From the NCBI RefSeq assembly GCF_041916975.1, contig NZ_JAYRYK010000001.1, forward strand, positions 2,790,001 through 2,854,000: a DNA stretch of 64,000 bases, written 5' to 3'. Shown in pieces: positions 48,560 to 58,704 of the stretch (positions are counted from its first letter, which is position 1; each line of letters opens with the position of its first letter). Position numbers and translations under genes: made by a program. Origin of the DNA: Sphingosinicella sp041916975 (GTDB lineage: Bacteria; Pseudomonadota; Alphaproteobacteria; Sphingomonadales; Sphingomonadaceae). The notes beneath the pieces are model-generated. The model searched no databases. It was not told the origin of the DNA and saw only the letters and a list, made by a program, of their open reading frames with translations.

Positions 48560-48996
48560 CGGTGCTTGCCGACGAAGCTGCGACGGACACGTTCGGACGC
48601 CGCCTTGCGGCGCGCCTCGCGCCGGGCGACATCGTGCTGCTGTCGGGCGATCTCGGGGCGGGGAAAACGGCGCTCGCGCGTGGTATTCTCGCCGGGTTGG
48701 GGCACGCAGGCGAGGTGCCGAGTCCGACCTTCACGCTGGTGCAGAGCTACGAGGTGCCGGGTGTGCGCCTCCCCGTGTGGCATGTCGATCTCTATCGGCT
48801 CGAAGATCCGGACGAGGTGGAAGAACTCGGGCTGGATGAAATTCTGGCGGACGGCGCGCTCATCATCGAATGGCCGGAGCGTGCGGGCGGACGCTGGCCG
48901 GAAGCGCTGCATCTCACGCTTGCCGACACAGGTGAAGGCAGCCGCCGCTTGACAGCGCGCGTGCCGCCCGCTTGGGAAGCGCGATGGCCGATCTGA
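48556..48996 (+). CDS. tsaE: tRNA t6A synthesis ATPase TsaE
   Basis: Supports the TsaD-TsaB complex that makes N6-threonylcarbamoyl adenosine on tRNAs. 146 residues. Walker A GDLGAGKT at 31-38, then SPTFTLVQSYE and HVDLYRLEDPDEVEELGL, the family motif. The GTG start overlaps the divL stop (GTGA). Ends inside the first codons of amgK. Confidence 0.95.
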   Translation: MTVLADEAATDTFGRRLAARLAPGDIVLLSGDLGAGKTALARGILAGLGHAGEVPSPTFTLVQSYEVPGVRLPVWHVDLYRLEDPDEVEELGLDEILADGALIIEWPERAGGRWPEALHLTLADTGEGSRRLTARVPPAWEARWPI

Positions 48997-50000
48997 ACCT
49001 GCCCGAAGGGGCGAGTGCTCTCCTCGAAGCAAACGGATGGGGCGGTGCGGAGATCGCGCCGCTCGCCGGGGATGCTTCGTTCCGCCGCTACTTCCGTGTA
49101 CGCGATGGCGACCGCCGCGCGGTGCTGATGGATGCGCCGGCACCCAATGAGAACTGCGCGGCGTTCGTCGCGATCGATACGTATCTCGCCGCGCGTGGTA
49201 TCAGTGTGCCATGCGTGTTCGCTTCGGCGCCCGAACAGGGCCTCGCGCTTCTTGAAGACCTCGGCGATTCGATGTTCGTGCGCGCCATCGAAAGCGGCGC
49301 CGACGAGGCCGCGCTGTACCGCGCGGCGACGGACGTGCTCGCGCATCTTCATGCCGAGCCGATGGCGGAAGCGGTCGACGGCCATGCGGTCGGCCCGTAT
49401 GCCGAGGACCGCATGGCACGCGAGGTCGGGCTGGTGCTTGACTGGCACTGGCCGGAGTTGATGGGCGCAGCAGCGGATGATGCCCTGCGCGTATCTTACG
49501 CTGCGGCGTGGGCAGAGGTTTGGCCGCTCGCTCGTGCGCACGACGACCGCCTCGTCCAGCTCGATTACCACTCGCCGAACCTGATGTGGCTGCCGGAGCG
49601 CGAGGGCCTCGCCCGCGTTGGCGTGCTCGATTTCCAGGACGCGATGCGCGGTCCCGCCGCCTACGATCTCGTGTCGCTGATCCAGGATCCGCGCCGCGAC
49701 GTGCCGCCCGCGCTGGAGCCGGAACTCGTCGCGCGCTATCTCGGCGCGCGGCCGGAATTCGACCGCGAGGCGTTCGCGGCGAGCTACGCCGTGCTCGGCG
49801 CGCAGCGCGCAGCGCGCATCCTCGGCGTGTTCGTGCGGTTGTGGCGGCGCGACGGTAAACCCGGCTATCTGAAGCACGTCCCGCGCGTGTGGTCGCTGCT
49901 CGACCGCAATCTCGCGCACCCGGCGCTCGCGCCCGTCGCGCGCTGGTTCGAGGCAAACCTGCCGCTGTCGGCGCGGCGCGATTTCACGGGGGCGGCATGA
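48984..50000 (+). CDS. amgK: Aminoglycoside-phosphotransferase-fold kinase, AmgK type
   Basis: A 338-residue kinase with QLDYHSPNLMW (catalytic loop) and GVLDFQDAMRGPAAYDL (metal-binding loop). By context with MurU it is the anomeric N-acetylmuramate/N-acetylglucosamine kinase of peptidoglycan recycling known from Pseudomonas and Caulobacter. It should not be read as an antibiotic-resistance gene. The ATG at 48984 is chosen; it overlaps tsaE by 13 bp. Confidence 0.87.
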   Translation: MADLNLPEGASALLEANGWGGAEIAPLAGDASFRRYFRVRDGDRRAVLMDAPAPNENCAAFVAIDTYLAARGISVPCVFASAPEQGLALLEDLGDSMFVRAIESGADEAALYRAATDVLAHLHAEPMAEAVDGHAVGPYAEDRMAREVGLVLDWHWPELMGAAADDALRVSYAAAWAEVWPLARAHDDRLVQLDYHSPNLMWLPEREGLARVGVLDFQDAMRGPAAYDLVSLIQDPRRDVPPALEPELVARYLGARPEFDREAFAASYAVLGAQRAARILGVFVRLWRRDGKPGYLKHVPRVWSLLDRNLAHPALAPVARWFEANLPLSARRDFTGAA

Positions 50001-50758
50001 AAAAGCACCGCGCGCCGCTGTCGCTCCGCCCCAATCCCGAAGGGCCGCTGCCCGCCGCCGCGATGGTGCTCGCCGCCGGGCTTGGCAAGCGGATGCGGCC
50101 GCTCACCGCGACGCGCCCGAAGCCGCTCGTGCGCGTGCATGGCAAGACGCTGCTCGACCACGCGCTCGATAACCTGCGCGGTTCGGACGTGCGGCGGGTG
50201 GTCGTCAACGTCCACTATCTCGCCGGGCAGGTGGAGGCGCACCTCGCGCGCAATGCCGCCGATCTCGACATCGCAATTTCCGACGAACGCGAGGCGCTGC
50301 TCGAAACCGGCGGCGGTGTCGCGAAGGCGCTGCCGTTGATCGGCGCCGACCCGTTCTTCGTCGTGAACAGCGACAACATGTGGGTGGACGGGCCGATCGA
50401 TACGCTGCGGCAGATGGCGCGGCGCTGGTATCCTGAAATCATGGATGCGCTGCTGCTCGTCGTGCCGCTCGCCCGCGCGTACGGCTATGAAGGGCGCGGC
50501 GATTTCCATATGACGCCCGAAGGCCTGCTCGCGCGCAGGCGCGGGGCGCGCGTGGCGCCGTTCGTGTTTTCGGGCGTGCAGCTTCTTAAGGCTTCGCTGT
50601 TCGAGGATGTGCCTGAGGGCGCGTTCTCGCTCAATCTGATCTACGACCGGCTGATCGAAAGCGGGCGCCTGTATGGTATCGCGCATACGGGCCAATGGTT
50701 CCACGTCGGCACGCCCGAGGCCGTGAAGGAGACGGAGGCGCTGCTCGGCAATGGCTGA
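49997..50758 (+). CDS. murU: N-acetylmuramate-1-phosphate uridylyltransferase, MurU type
   Basis: A 253-residue nucleotidyltransferase. MVLAAGLGKRMRPLTATRPK is the nucleotide loop, FFVVNSDNMWVD the acidic metal site, and HVGTPEAVKETE the end. Together with AmgK it forms UDP-MurNAc directly and bypasses de novo synthesis. The ATG overlaps the amgK stop (ATGA). It overlaps addB by 8 bp. Confidence 0.88.
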   Translation: MKKHRAPLSLRPNPEGPLPAAAMVLAAGLGKRMRPLTATRPKPLVRVHGKTLLDHALDNLRGSDVRRVVVNVHYLAGQVEAHLARNAADLDIAISDEREALLETGGGVAKALPLIGADPFFVVNSDNMWVDGPIDTLRQMARRWYPEIMDALLLVVPLARAYGYEGRGDFHMTPEGLLARRRGARVAPFVFSGVQLLKASLFEDVPEGAFSLNLIYDRLIESGRLYGIAHTGQWFHVGTPEAVKETEALLGNG

Positions 50759-53648
50759 GCGGAAGGCCGTCTTCACGATTCCGGCGCACCGCGCCTTCGC
50801 CGATGCGCTCGCGGCAGGGATGCTGAGCCGCATCGGCAGCGATAATCTGCCGCGCGCGCTGCTGCTGCTTCCCAACCGCCGCGCCGTGCGCGCCGTGTCG
50901 GAGGCGTTCGTGCGCGCCTCGGGTGGCGCGCTGCTGTTGCCCCGGATGCTCCCCATCGGCGACGTCGGCGAGAACGAGGCGCTTGGCCTTTTCGACGAGG
51001 CGATGACGCTCGAAGCCGAGGTGCAGCCGGCGATTGCGGCGTTCGAGCGGCGGATGCTGCTGATGCCGCTCGTCCACCGCTGGCAGACCTTGAATGGCCG
51101 CGCGCGCAGCAGTGTCGAGACACTGCGCCTTGCCGATGCGCTCGCGCGCACGCTCGATCAGCTCCAGCTCGAAGGCATCGAACCCGAGCGACTGCACGAG
51201 ACGATGGCGGAGCTTGGCGCGCATTGGGAAGCGACGCTGAAGTTCGTGGAAGTGGTCGTCGAGGCATGGCCGCCGCAGCTTGCCGCGCGCGGCCTCATGG
51301 ATCGCGTGGCGCGGCGCCAGATTCTGCTCGCCGCCATCGCCTGCCGCTGGCGCGCAGCGCCACCCGCGCGGCCGATCGTGGCGGCGGGCATGGCGAGCGC
51401 CGATCCGGCGGTGGCCGAGGTACTCGCGGTCATCGCGGACCTGCCGCAGGGGGCGGTCGTGTTGCCTGGCCTCGACCTCGAAACCGCCGACTGGGACGAG
51501 ATCGGCGGCTTCCCGGCGCATCCGCAGTGCGGACTCAAACACCTGCTCGACCGGATGAACGTTGCGCGCGAGGAAGTGCGCGGGTGGGAAGCTGAAAGCA
51601 GCCTCGATGGCCCGGCGTCGCGTGCCGATGCGATCGGCGCGGCGCTGTCGCTCGCAGGCAGCACGGCGCACTGGCCGCCTGCGGGTCCGCTCTCTGACCT
51701 TCGCTTTGCAGAGGCGGCAAACCCGGCCGAGGAGGCGGGTGTCATCGCGCTCGCGATGCGCCGCCAACTGGATACGCCGGGTGCGACCGCCGCGCTTGTC
51801 ACGCCCGACCGGGGCCTCGCCCGCCGCGTCGCCGCGCAGCTTCGGCGCTGGGAGATCGAGGTCGACGATTCGGCGGGCACGCCGCTGGCGCGCGCACCTT
51901 CGGGCACGCTGCTGCTCGCCGCGCTGGAGGCCGGGGCGCAGCGCTTTTCGCCCGGCGCATTGCTCGCGCTGCTCAAGCACCCGCTGGCGGGGCCGGGCGA
52001 GGGCAGGGCGCGCCTCAACTGGCTCGATGACGTCCGCCGTCTCGATCTTGCCTTGCGCGGCGTGCGCCCCGCCGCGGGCCTGAAAGGCATTGCCGCGCGC
52101 GTCAAGGTTCCGCCGCAAGGCGCGCTCCCCGATAGCGAGCGCGCACAGCTTGCTGCGTGGTGGAAGGCGCTCCGTCCGCGGCTCGATGCGCTCGAAGCGC
52201 TGATGGCGAAGCCGCGCGCGCCTGGCGATTTCGCTGATGGCCTCCGCACCTTTGCGGAAGACATCTCCGAAGCCCGCGTTTGGGAAGGCGCCGCCGGGCG
52301 CGCCGCTGCCGAGACGATCGCGGAGATGGTGCAGCACGGCGATATCGGGCTGCTGATTCCGCCCGCCGACCTTCCCGCGCTGTTCGGTGCGATGCTGGAG
52401 GACGTCGCCGTGCGCCCACCGTTCGGCAAGCACCCCCGCCTTGCCATCTACGGCCTTCTCGAAGCGCGGTTGCAGCGCGCTGACCTTATGATTCTCGGCG
52501 GCCTCAACGAGGGTGTCTGGCCCGGCGGCGATCCGTTCGATCCGTGGATTCCGCCCGCGATCCGCCGCCGCCTTGGGCTTCCGGAAACCGAGCGGGCGAT
52601 CGGCCTCGCCGCGCACGATTTCGTACTCGCCGCCGCAGCACCCCAGGTGCTGCTCACGCGTGCGCGTCGCGATGCGTCCGCGCCCACTGTCACCTCGCGC
52701 TTCTGGCTGCGGCTGCTCGCCTTCGCGGGCGATCATGTCGCGTGGGAAACGGACCTGCCCGCGCTTGCCGCCGCGCTCGATGCACGCGAGACGGTGCCCC
52801 CCGCCGAGCGCCCGCGTCCCTCGCCGCCCACGGCGGAGCGGCCGAAGCAGATCAGCGTCACGCAGGTCGATCGCCTGCTCATCGACCCCTACAGCTTCTA
52901 TGCCGAGAAGATGCTGCGGCTGCGGCCGCTTGATCCGCTCGACGCCGATCTCTCGGCGGCGGAGCGCGGCACCATCGTCCACGCTGTCATCGAAGCGTTG
53001 CTCGGCGCGGGCACGCTCCATGACACCGCCGCGCGCGAAGCCGCGATCGATGCGGCCATCGCGGTGCACGCCGACCAGCCGCTGGTCGCGGCGCTGTGGA
53101 AACCGCGCATCGTGCGGATGCTCGATTGGGTTTTAGAGCTTATGGCCGCGCGTGCCGCCGGGGGTTGGGGCGAGGTCCGCTCGGAAGTCGAAGGGGACTT
53201 CGAGGTCTCCGGTGTCAAACTCAAAGGCAAGGCGGACATCGTGCAAGTCGGGCCGGGGGGCCTGCTGATCGCCGACTTCAAGACCGGCGCCGTTCCCCGG
53301 CAGGCGCGGCTTTCGGATGGGCTCGCATCGCAGCTTGGCCTCCTGGCGTGGCTCGCAGAGGAGGGCGCGCTGGACGGCCCGGCCTCGCGCGTCGTCGAGG
53401 TCGCCTACTGGAAACTCTCGGGCGGCAAGGAGGCGGGCAAGGAGACGACGAGCGCGCGCCACTACAAGGACGCATGGGCTGATCTCCCCGCCTTCATCGA
53501 AACCTGCCGCGCAGCGTTCCGTGAGGCGGTGGGCGAATATCTCGCGGGCAGCCGGCCGTTCGAGGCGAAGGTGAAGCCGGAATACGCCGTCCACTTGCAG
53601 GACTACGACCACCTCGCGCGGCTCGCCGAATGGTGGGGGCGCAAATGA
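50751..53648 (+). CDS. addB: Double-strand break repair protein AddB
   Basis: The 965-residue partner of AddA in the AddAB helicase-nuclease, which processes DNA ends for recombination. The protein is a degenerate helicase: LLLLPNRRAVRAVSEAF replaces Walker A. The nuclease domain is at the C-terminus, with SVTQVDRLLIDPYSFYAEKM and LLIADFKTGAVP carrying the RecB-type acidic/Lys motif. Length is normal for alphaproteobacterial AddB. Its stop overlaps addA by 4 bp. Confidence 0.93.
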   Translation: MAERKAVFTIPAHRAFADALAAGMLSRIGSDNLPRALLLLPNRRAVRAVSEAFVRASGGALLLPRMLPIGDVGENEALGLFDEAMTLEAEVQPAIAAFERRMLLMPLVHRWQTLNGRARSSVETLRLADALARTLDQLQLEGIEPERLHETMAELGAHWEATLKFVEVVVEAWPPQLAARGLMDRVARRQILLAAIACRWRAAPPARPIVAAGMASADPAVAEVLAVIADLPQGAVVLPGLDLETADWDEIGGFPAHPQCGLKHLLDRMNVAREEVRGWEAESSLDGPASRADAIGAALSLAGSTAHWPPAGPLSDLRFAEAANPAEEAGVIALAMRRQLDTPGATAALVTPDRGLARRVAAQLRRWEIEVDDSAGTPLARAPSGTLLLAALEAGAQRFSPGALLALLKHPLAGPGEGRARLNWLDDVRRLDLALRGVRPAAGLKGIAARVKVPPQGALPDSERAQLAAWWKALRPRLDALEALMAKPRAPGDFADGLRTFAEDISEARVWEGAAGRAAAETIAEMVQHGDIGLLIPPADLPALFGAMLEDVAVRPPFGKHPRLAIYGLLEARLQRADLMILGGLNEGVWPGGDPFDPWIPPAIRRRLGLPETERAIGLAAHDFVLAAAAPQVLLTRARRDASAPTVTSRFWLRLLAFAGDHVAWETDLPALAAALDARETVPPAERPRPSPPTAERPKQISVTQVDRLLIDPYSFYAEKMLRLRPLDPLDADLSAAERGTIVHAVIEALLGAGTLHDTAAREAAIDAAIAVHADQPLVAALWKPRIVRMLDWVLELMAARAAGGWGEVRSEVEGDFEVSGVKLKGKADIVQVGPGGLLIADFKTGAVPRQARLSDGLASQLGLLAWLAEEGALDGPASRVVEVAYWKLSGGKEAGKETTSARHYKDAWADLPAFIETCRAAFREAVGEYLAGSRPFEAKVKPEYAVHLQDYDHLARLAEWWGRK

Positions 53649-56600
53649 GCATCCGGCCCCTGCTCCCCGAACAGAAGCGCGCTGCCGATCCCGAGCTCAG
53701 CGCGTGGGTCTCCGCCTCGGCGGGGACGGGCAAGACGCAGGTGCTGACCGCGCGCGTGCTGCGGCTGCTGCTCGCGGGCGCGCGGCCGGACGGGCTGCTC
53801 GCGCTCACCTTCACGAAGGCGGCGGCGGCGGAGATGCAGACGCGCATCTTCGAGACGCTGTCGCGCTGGGTGCGCGCGGATGATGAAACGCTTGCCGCCG
53901 AGCTTGCCGCCATCGGTGCGCCGTCCGATGAAGGCACCTGCCGCCGCGCCCGTGCGCTGTTCGCTGAAGCGCTGGAGACGCGCGGCGGTCTCAAGGTGCA
54001 GACGCTGCACAGTTTCGCGAGCGCGCTGCTCGCCGCCTTCCCGCTCGAAGCCGGGATCGCGCCCGGCTACGAAACGCTCGACGACAGGAGCGCGCTGCGC
54101 ATCCACGCCGAAACGCTCGCCGAACGGATCGGCAGCGGCGACGCGGCGCTGCTCGCCGATCTCGCGGACCTTTCCGTGCGGGGCGGCGAAGCGCGCGTGC
54201 AGGAGGTGATCGCGAAGCTGCTCGCAGGGCGGGCCGTGTTCGAGGATGTCTACGGCAAGGCGGTCGACTGGCGCGGCCTCGTAAGGCGCGGGCTTGGCCT
54301 TCCGGGCGCTGGCAGCCGCGACGAGGTGCTCGCCGCCGCGCTCGCCGACGATGCCTTCGACTGGGAAACCGTGCGCGAATATGCGGCGGCGATGGCGGCA
54401 TGGGGCACGAAGACAGGTCTTGAGGCTGCCGATGCGCTGGCGCGCGTATTGGGTGCGGCGCCGGAGGTGCGGCCTGATTTCCTCGAAGATCTCGTCGGCG
54501 CCGGTTTCCGCAAGGATGGCGAGCGCCGCGCCGCGCCCAAGGGGCTCGGCGATCTGCATGAACGTTTCTGCACGGTCGTCGGCGCTGTGCGCGATCTCGC
54601 CGCCGGGCTCGACCTTGCCGAGACGGCGGCGCTGCACCTGCGCGTCGGGCATGCGCTCGCCGCCGCTTACGAGACGCGCAAGGAAGCGGCGGGCGCGCTC
54701 GACTACGCCGATCTCATCGTCAAGGCCGCGCGGCTGCTCTCGACGCTCGCCGCGCCGTTCGTGCTCTACAAGCTCGACCAGCGTATCGATCACATCCTCG
54801 TCGACGAGGGGCAGGATACGAACGCCGCGCAGTGGGCGATCGTGGAGGCGATCGCGGACGAGTTCTTCGCAGGGACGGGCACGCGCGACGAGGCGGAGAC
54901 AGGTGCGCGTACCCAGTTCGCGGTCGGCGACTACAAGCAGGCGATCTTCGGCTTTCAGGGCACTGACCCCCGCGCGTTCGAGGCGGCGCGCGCCGCTGCC
55001 GAGCGCCGGGCGCTAGGTGCGGACAAGCCCTTCGAAACGATCGACCTCGCGCTCAGCTTCCGCTCCGCGCCCGCCGTGCTCGATGTCGTCGATACGGTGG
55101 TGGAGACGGTTGGTCCGGCCGCGTTCGGGATCGATGGCGAGATTCCGCGCCACATCGCGCACCGCGCTGGTGCGGCCGGAGAAGTGGTGTTGTGGGCGCC
55201 CGTGACTGGTGTGCTCGAAGAGGATGAGGCGGAGGATGCCGTCCCTGAGGACGCCGAGCGCACGCTTGCTGCCAGCATCGCGCGGCAAGTCTCCGGCTGG
55301 CTTGAGCGCGGCGAGATGCTGGCCTCGAAGGGCCGGCCGATCGCGGCGGGCGACATCATGCTGCTCGTGCGCTCGCGCGGCAGCCTCGTGCCCACGCTCG
55401 TCTCGGCACTGATGGCGGCGCGCGTGCCGGTGGCGGGCGCGGACCGGCTGCGCCTCACGCAGCCGCTCGCGGTGCAGGATCTGCTCGCACTTGTCCGCTT
55501 CGCGCTCCAGCCGGGCGACGATCTTTCGCTTGCCGCGCTGCTCGTCTCGCCGTTCCTCGGCTGGTCGCAGGACGATCTCTATGGCCTCGCTCACAAGCGG
55601 CGTGGCACGCTCTGGCGCACGCTCCGCGATCGTATGGATAACAAGGCCCGCGCCGCCGAGGACTGGCTAGGCAAGGTGCTGGCCCGCGCCGACTACATGG
55701 CGCCTTACGAGTTTCTCGAATACGTGCTCTCGGGCGAACCGCAGGGCCGCCTGCGCCTCATTGCGCGGCTTGGCGAGGAGGCGCGCGATCCGATCGAGGA
55801 ACTGCTCAATCAGGCGCTCGCCTATGAGGGCGCGAACACGCCGTCCCTGCAAGGCTTCCTTTCGTGGATCGAGGCGGATGACGTGGAGGTGAAGCGCGAC
55901 GCGGAGGCCGCGCACGATGCCGTCCGCATCATGACGGTGCACGGCTCGAAGGGACTGCAGGCACCGATCGTCATCCTCGCCGACGCGGCTTCCGCGGTGC
56001 CGAAGGGCGCGAAACCGCCGCTGCCGCTCGATCTGCCCGGCCTTGGCCCCGCGCCGCTGTTCTTCGGCTCGTCCAAGGCGCTCGTCGGCCCCGCGCGCGA
56101 TGCCTACGAGGCCGCGACCCGCGCCGAGGGTGAGGAGCACATGCGCCTGCTCTATGTCGCGCTCACCCGTGCCGAAGACCGGCTCTATGTCGGCGGCGCG
56201 CTCGGCAAGCGGCCGTCGAAGGCGAAGAGCTGGCACGGTCACGTCGCCGATGCGCTCGCCGCGCTGGGGGCGGAGAGTGTCGAGGATCCCGTTTGGGGCG
56301 GCGTTCTGCGCCATGCGAGCGGTACGCCCGTGCCCGCTCTGGCGCCCGCCAAAGCGGAGCCGCGCGCCGCGATCTCGATACCCGCATGGGCGCTCGCCAT
56401 GCCGCCGGAGGAGGAGCGCCCTCCGCGCCCGCTTGCGCCCTCCGCGCCGCAGGATGACGATCCGGCAGAGCCGCCGCCGGGCCCGGCGCTGCGCGCCGCC
56501 GCGCGGCGGGGGCAGGTGCTGCATCAGCTCTTCGAGCGGGTTGGCGGTGTTTCGCCTGAGAACCGTGATGCGGCGATGCGCGCGTGGCTTCGCCGCAATG

Positions 56601-56953
56601 CGCCCGATCTGGATACGGACGCGATCACGCTCGAAGTTGCGGGGGCGCTTGCCGATCCGGCGCTCGGCCCATGGTTCGCGGCGGATGCCTATGCGGAGGC
56701 GCCGCTATCGGCCGTTGTGGAGGACGTCGTGATCACCGGCACGATCGACCGTCTGATCGTGGGCGAAGACGTTGTGCGTGCGCTCGATTTCAAGACCGGC
56801 CGCAATCCGCCTTCCGATCTTGCGGGCGTACCCGCCCAGCATCTGCGCCAGATGCGCGCCTACCGCGATGCGCTCGCGCGCATTTTCCCCGGCCGGCGCA
56901 TCGAAACCGCTCTCTTCTACACCGCGGCGCTCCGCCTGATCCGCGTCGATTGA
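53645..56953 (+). CDS. addA: Double-strand break repair helicase AddA
   Basis: A 1102-residue UvrD-type helicase with a C-terminal nuclease. Walker A ASAGTGKTQVL near residues 24-34, LTFTKAAAAEMQ as motif Ia, VDEGQDTN as motif II, QAIFGFQGTDPRAF as motif III, and LLYVALTRAEDRLYVGG near the end as motif VI. The nuclease motif is ALDFKTGRNPP. The start is set at MSIRPLLPEQ, overlapping the addB stop (ATGA). Confidence 0.95.
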   Translation: MSIRPLLPEQKRAADPELSAWVSASAGTGKTQVLTARVLRLLLAGARPDGLLALTFTKAAAAEMQTRIFETLSRWVRADDETLAAELAAIGAPSDEGTCRRARALFAEALETRGGLKVQTLHSFASALLAAFPLEAGIAPGYETLDDRSALRIHAETLAERIGSGDAALLADLADLSVRGGEARVQEVIAKLLAGRAVFEDVYGKAVDWRGLVRRGLGLPGAGSRDEVLAAALADDAFDWETVREYAAAMAAWGTKTGLEAADALARVLGAAPEVRPDFLEDLVGAGFRKDGERRAAPKGLGDLHERFCTVVGAVRDLAAGLDLAETAALHLRVGHALAAAYETRKEAAGALDYADLIVKAARLLSTLAAPFVLYKLDQRIDHILVDEGQDTNAAQWAIVEAIADEFFAGTGTRDEAETGARTQFAVGDYKQAIFGFQGTDPRAFEAARAAAERRALGADKPFETIDLALSFRSAPAVLDVVDTVVETVGPAAFGIDGEIPRHIAHRAGAAGEVVLWAPVTGVLEEDEAEDAVPEDAERTLAASIARQVSGWLERGEMLASKGRPIAAGDIMLLVRSRGSLVPTLVSALMAARVPVAGADRLRLTQPLAVQDLLALVRFALQPGDDLSLAALLVSPFLGWSQDDLYGLAHKRRGTLWRTLRDRMDNKARAAEDWLGKVLARADYMAPYEFLEYVLSGEPQGRLRLIARLGEEARDPIEELLNQALAYEGANTPSLQGFLSWIEADDVEVKRDAEAAHDAVRIMTVHGSKGLQAPIVILADAASAVPKGAKPPLPLDLPGLGPAPLFFGSSKALVGPARDAYEAATRAEGEEHMRLLYVALTRAEDRLYVGGALGKRPSKAKSWHGHVADALAALGAESVEDPVWGGVLRHASGTPVPALAPAKAEPRAAISIPAWALAMPPEEERPPRPLAPSAPQDDDPAEPPPGPALRAAARRGQVLHQLFERVGGVSPENRDAAMRAWLRRNAPDLDTDAITLEVAGALADPALGPWFAADAYAEAPLSAVVEDVVITGTIDRLIVGEDVVRALDFKTGRNPPSDLAGVPAQHLRQMRAYRDALARIFPGRRIETALFYTAALRLIRVD

Positions 56954-56956
56954 TCT

Positions 56957-56971
56957 GAAAGCCCGGCTTTC
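56957..56971 (+). terminator. Small hairpin after addA
   Basis: GAAAGC-CCG-GCTTTC, perfect 6-bp arms, 3 bp after the addA stop. No long T-run follows, so termination strength is uncertain. Confidence 0.4.
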
Positions 56972-57065
56972 CGCCCTGTCAGAAAAGCCTCGGGATATTT
57001 GGCCTTGAAGCGCTGCGGTTCAGTCTCCAGATTGCGGCGGAATAAGTCGTTCATGGAGACGTATC

Positions 57066-57410
57066 ATGGGTTCCACCGCCATCACCCCGGAAAATTTCGA
57101 GGCCGAGGTCGCAAACGCCGGAAAGCCGGTTCTCGTTGATTTCTGGGCGCCGTGGTGCGGGCCGTGCCGTCAGATCGCCCCGGCACTCGAGGAGCTTTCG
57201 GAGGAACTCGGCGACCAGGTGACGATCGCCAAGCTCAACACCGACGATCACCCCGAGCTTGCCTCGCAGTTCGGCATCCGCGGCATCCCGACGATGATCC
57301 TGTTCAAGGACGGCAAGCCCGCCGCCACCAAAGTGGGCGCGCAGCCGAAATCGATGATCAAGGACTGGCTGGTCGGCGAACTCGCTGGAGATGTGCGGCA
57401 GCAGGGCTAA
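57066..57410 (+). CDS. trxA: Thioredoxin
   Basis: A 114-residue cytoplasmic thioredoxin. VLVDFWAPWCGPCRQIAPAL carries redox Cys31 and Cys34; FGIRGIPTMILFKDGK has the cis-proline. It lies downstream of addA, as in many alphaproteobacteria, and overlaps the convergent MFS gene by 4 bp. Confidence 0.97.
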   Translation: MGSTAITPENFEAEVANAGKPVLVDFWAPWCGPCRQIAPALEELSEELGDQVTIAKLNTDDHPELASQFGIRGIPTMILFKDGKPAATKVGAQPKSMIKDWLVGELAGDVRQQG

Positions 57411-58645
57411 GCAGGGGTCTGCGTTTTCGCTCCCGTTGCGGTTTCCGCTAGTGCTGCGCGGCGGCTGACGAACGCCGCCAGCACTGCGCCTGCCGCGAGG
57501 ATGCCCGCCGCGATCAGGAAGCTGACGCCCGGCGCATCGCCCACGGTCATTTCGTACATCCAGCCGAAGAACAGCGGCGAGGCGATGCCTGCGATGCTGC
57601 CGACGCTCATGTTTGCACCCTGAAGCTGGCCTTGCTCGCTTTCGGAAACGCGGCGTGTCATCAGCGATTGCAGCGTCGGCATGGCGAGCGCCCAGAGTGC
57701 GTTCGGGAACAGCGCCAGCGTGAAGAGGAAGCCGGTGGGCGCAAGGCCCATGCTCGCAAGGCCGAGGCTTCCCATCACCAGCCCCGTCACCATCGTCCGC
57801 CGGTCACCCCAGCGCTTCACCGCCGGGCCCACCAGCCCCGCCTGCACGATCATTTCGAGGATGCCCGCGAGCGCGAGCGCAAAGCCGAGGTACATCGGGG
57901 TCCAGCCGTGCTTGTGGGCGGCGTAGAGCACGAACACCACGGAGAACACGTGGTGCGCGAAGTAGAGCAGGAAGTTCACCACCGCGAGGCCGGAGAGTTC
58001 CGGGTGCGAGCGCAGTAGCTTCAGCGCTCCGAAGGGATTCGCGCGCGTCCACGAAAACGCCATGCGCCGCTCCTGCGGCAGCGATTCCGGCAGGATGAAC
58101 AGGCCATAGAGGAAGGTGATGCCGGAGAGCACCGCCGCTGCCCAGAAGGGCGCGCGGGGGCTGATCTCGCCGAGCACGCCGCCGACGAGCGGCCCGGCGA
58201 TGAACCCCGCGCTGAATGCCGCGCCGACGAGCCCGTAGCCTCGCGCGCGCTGATCGGGCTCGGTGATGTCGGCCATGTAGGCGAAGACGGCGGTGAAGCT
58301 CGATGAGGTGATGCCGCCGATCATGCGGCCGACGGCGAGCCACCAGAGATCCGGCGCCAGCGCCATCAGGATCCAGTCGAGCGTCAGTCCAGCAGTGGAG
58401 ATCAGGATCGTCGGCCGCCGCCCGAAGCGGTCGGAGATCGAGCCGATGATCGGTGAGCAGAGGAACTGCATCCCCGCCCAGATCGCGACCATGATGCCGT
58501 TCCAGTAGCCGGCCGCAGCCTCCGACCCCACGAAGCCTTCGATGAGGGCGGGCAGAACGGGAATCACGATCCCCATCGCCATCACGTCGAGCACGGCGAC
58601 GGCGAGGATGAAAGCGATTGCGGGACGTGATGACGCGGACGACAT
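57407..58645 (-). CDS. MFS transporter, TetA-like (DHA1) family
   Basis: A 412-residue, 12-span antiporter. DVMAMGIVIPVLPALIEGFV is the first helix with the acidic residue, GSISDRFGRRPTILIS is motif A, and GPLVGGVLGEISPRAPFW the motif C region. It belongs to the group annotated as TCR/Tet transporters; members without resistance phenotype are common, so tetracycline export should not be assumed. Convergent with trxA. Confidence 0.9.
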   Translation of the reverse strand: MSSASSRPAIAFILAVAVLDVMAMGIVIPVLPALIEGFVGSEAAAGYWNGIMVAIWAGMQFLCSPIIGSISDRFGRRPTILISTAGLTLDWILMALAPDLWWLAVGRMIGGITSSSFTAVFAYMADITEPDQRARGYGLVGAAFSAGFIAGPLVGGVLGEISPRAPFWAAAVLSGITFLYGLFILPESLPQERRMAFSWTRANPFGALKLLRSHPELSGLAVVNFLLYFAHHVFSVVFVLYAAHKHGWTPMYLGFALALAGILEMIVQAGLVGPAVKRWGDRRTMVTGLVMGSLGLASMGLAPTGFLFTLALFPNALWALAMPTLQSLMTRRVSESEQGQLQGANMSVGSIAGIASPLFFGWMYEMTVGDAPGVSFLIAAGILAAGAVLAAFVSRRAALAETATGAKTQTPA

Positions 58646-58704
58646 GGCCGGGCGCTCATAGCCGCGCGCGGGCGCGGCGTCACGCGGGAGATTAGGGACG
58701 AGGT

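Noticed and set aside
48984..50000. Aminoglycoside resistance gene
   Set aside because: The fold is phosphotransferase-like, but its coupling with MurU and position after tsaE indicate a cell-wall sugar kinase.
50631..53069. An 812-codon open frame antisense to addB
   Set aside because: High GC leaves few stop codons in shadow frames. The product is Arg/Ala/Gly-rich with no motif, and the plus-strand AddB is clear.
57407..58645. Tetracycline resistance determinant
   Set aside because: The TetA-like family is broad; there is no tetR and no mobile context, so only generic efflux is supported.
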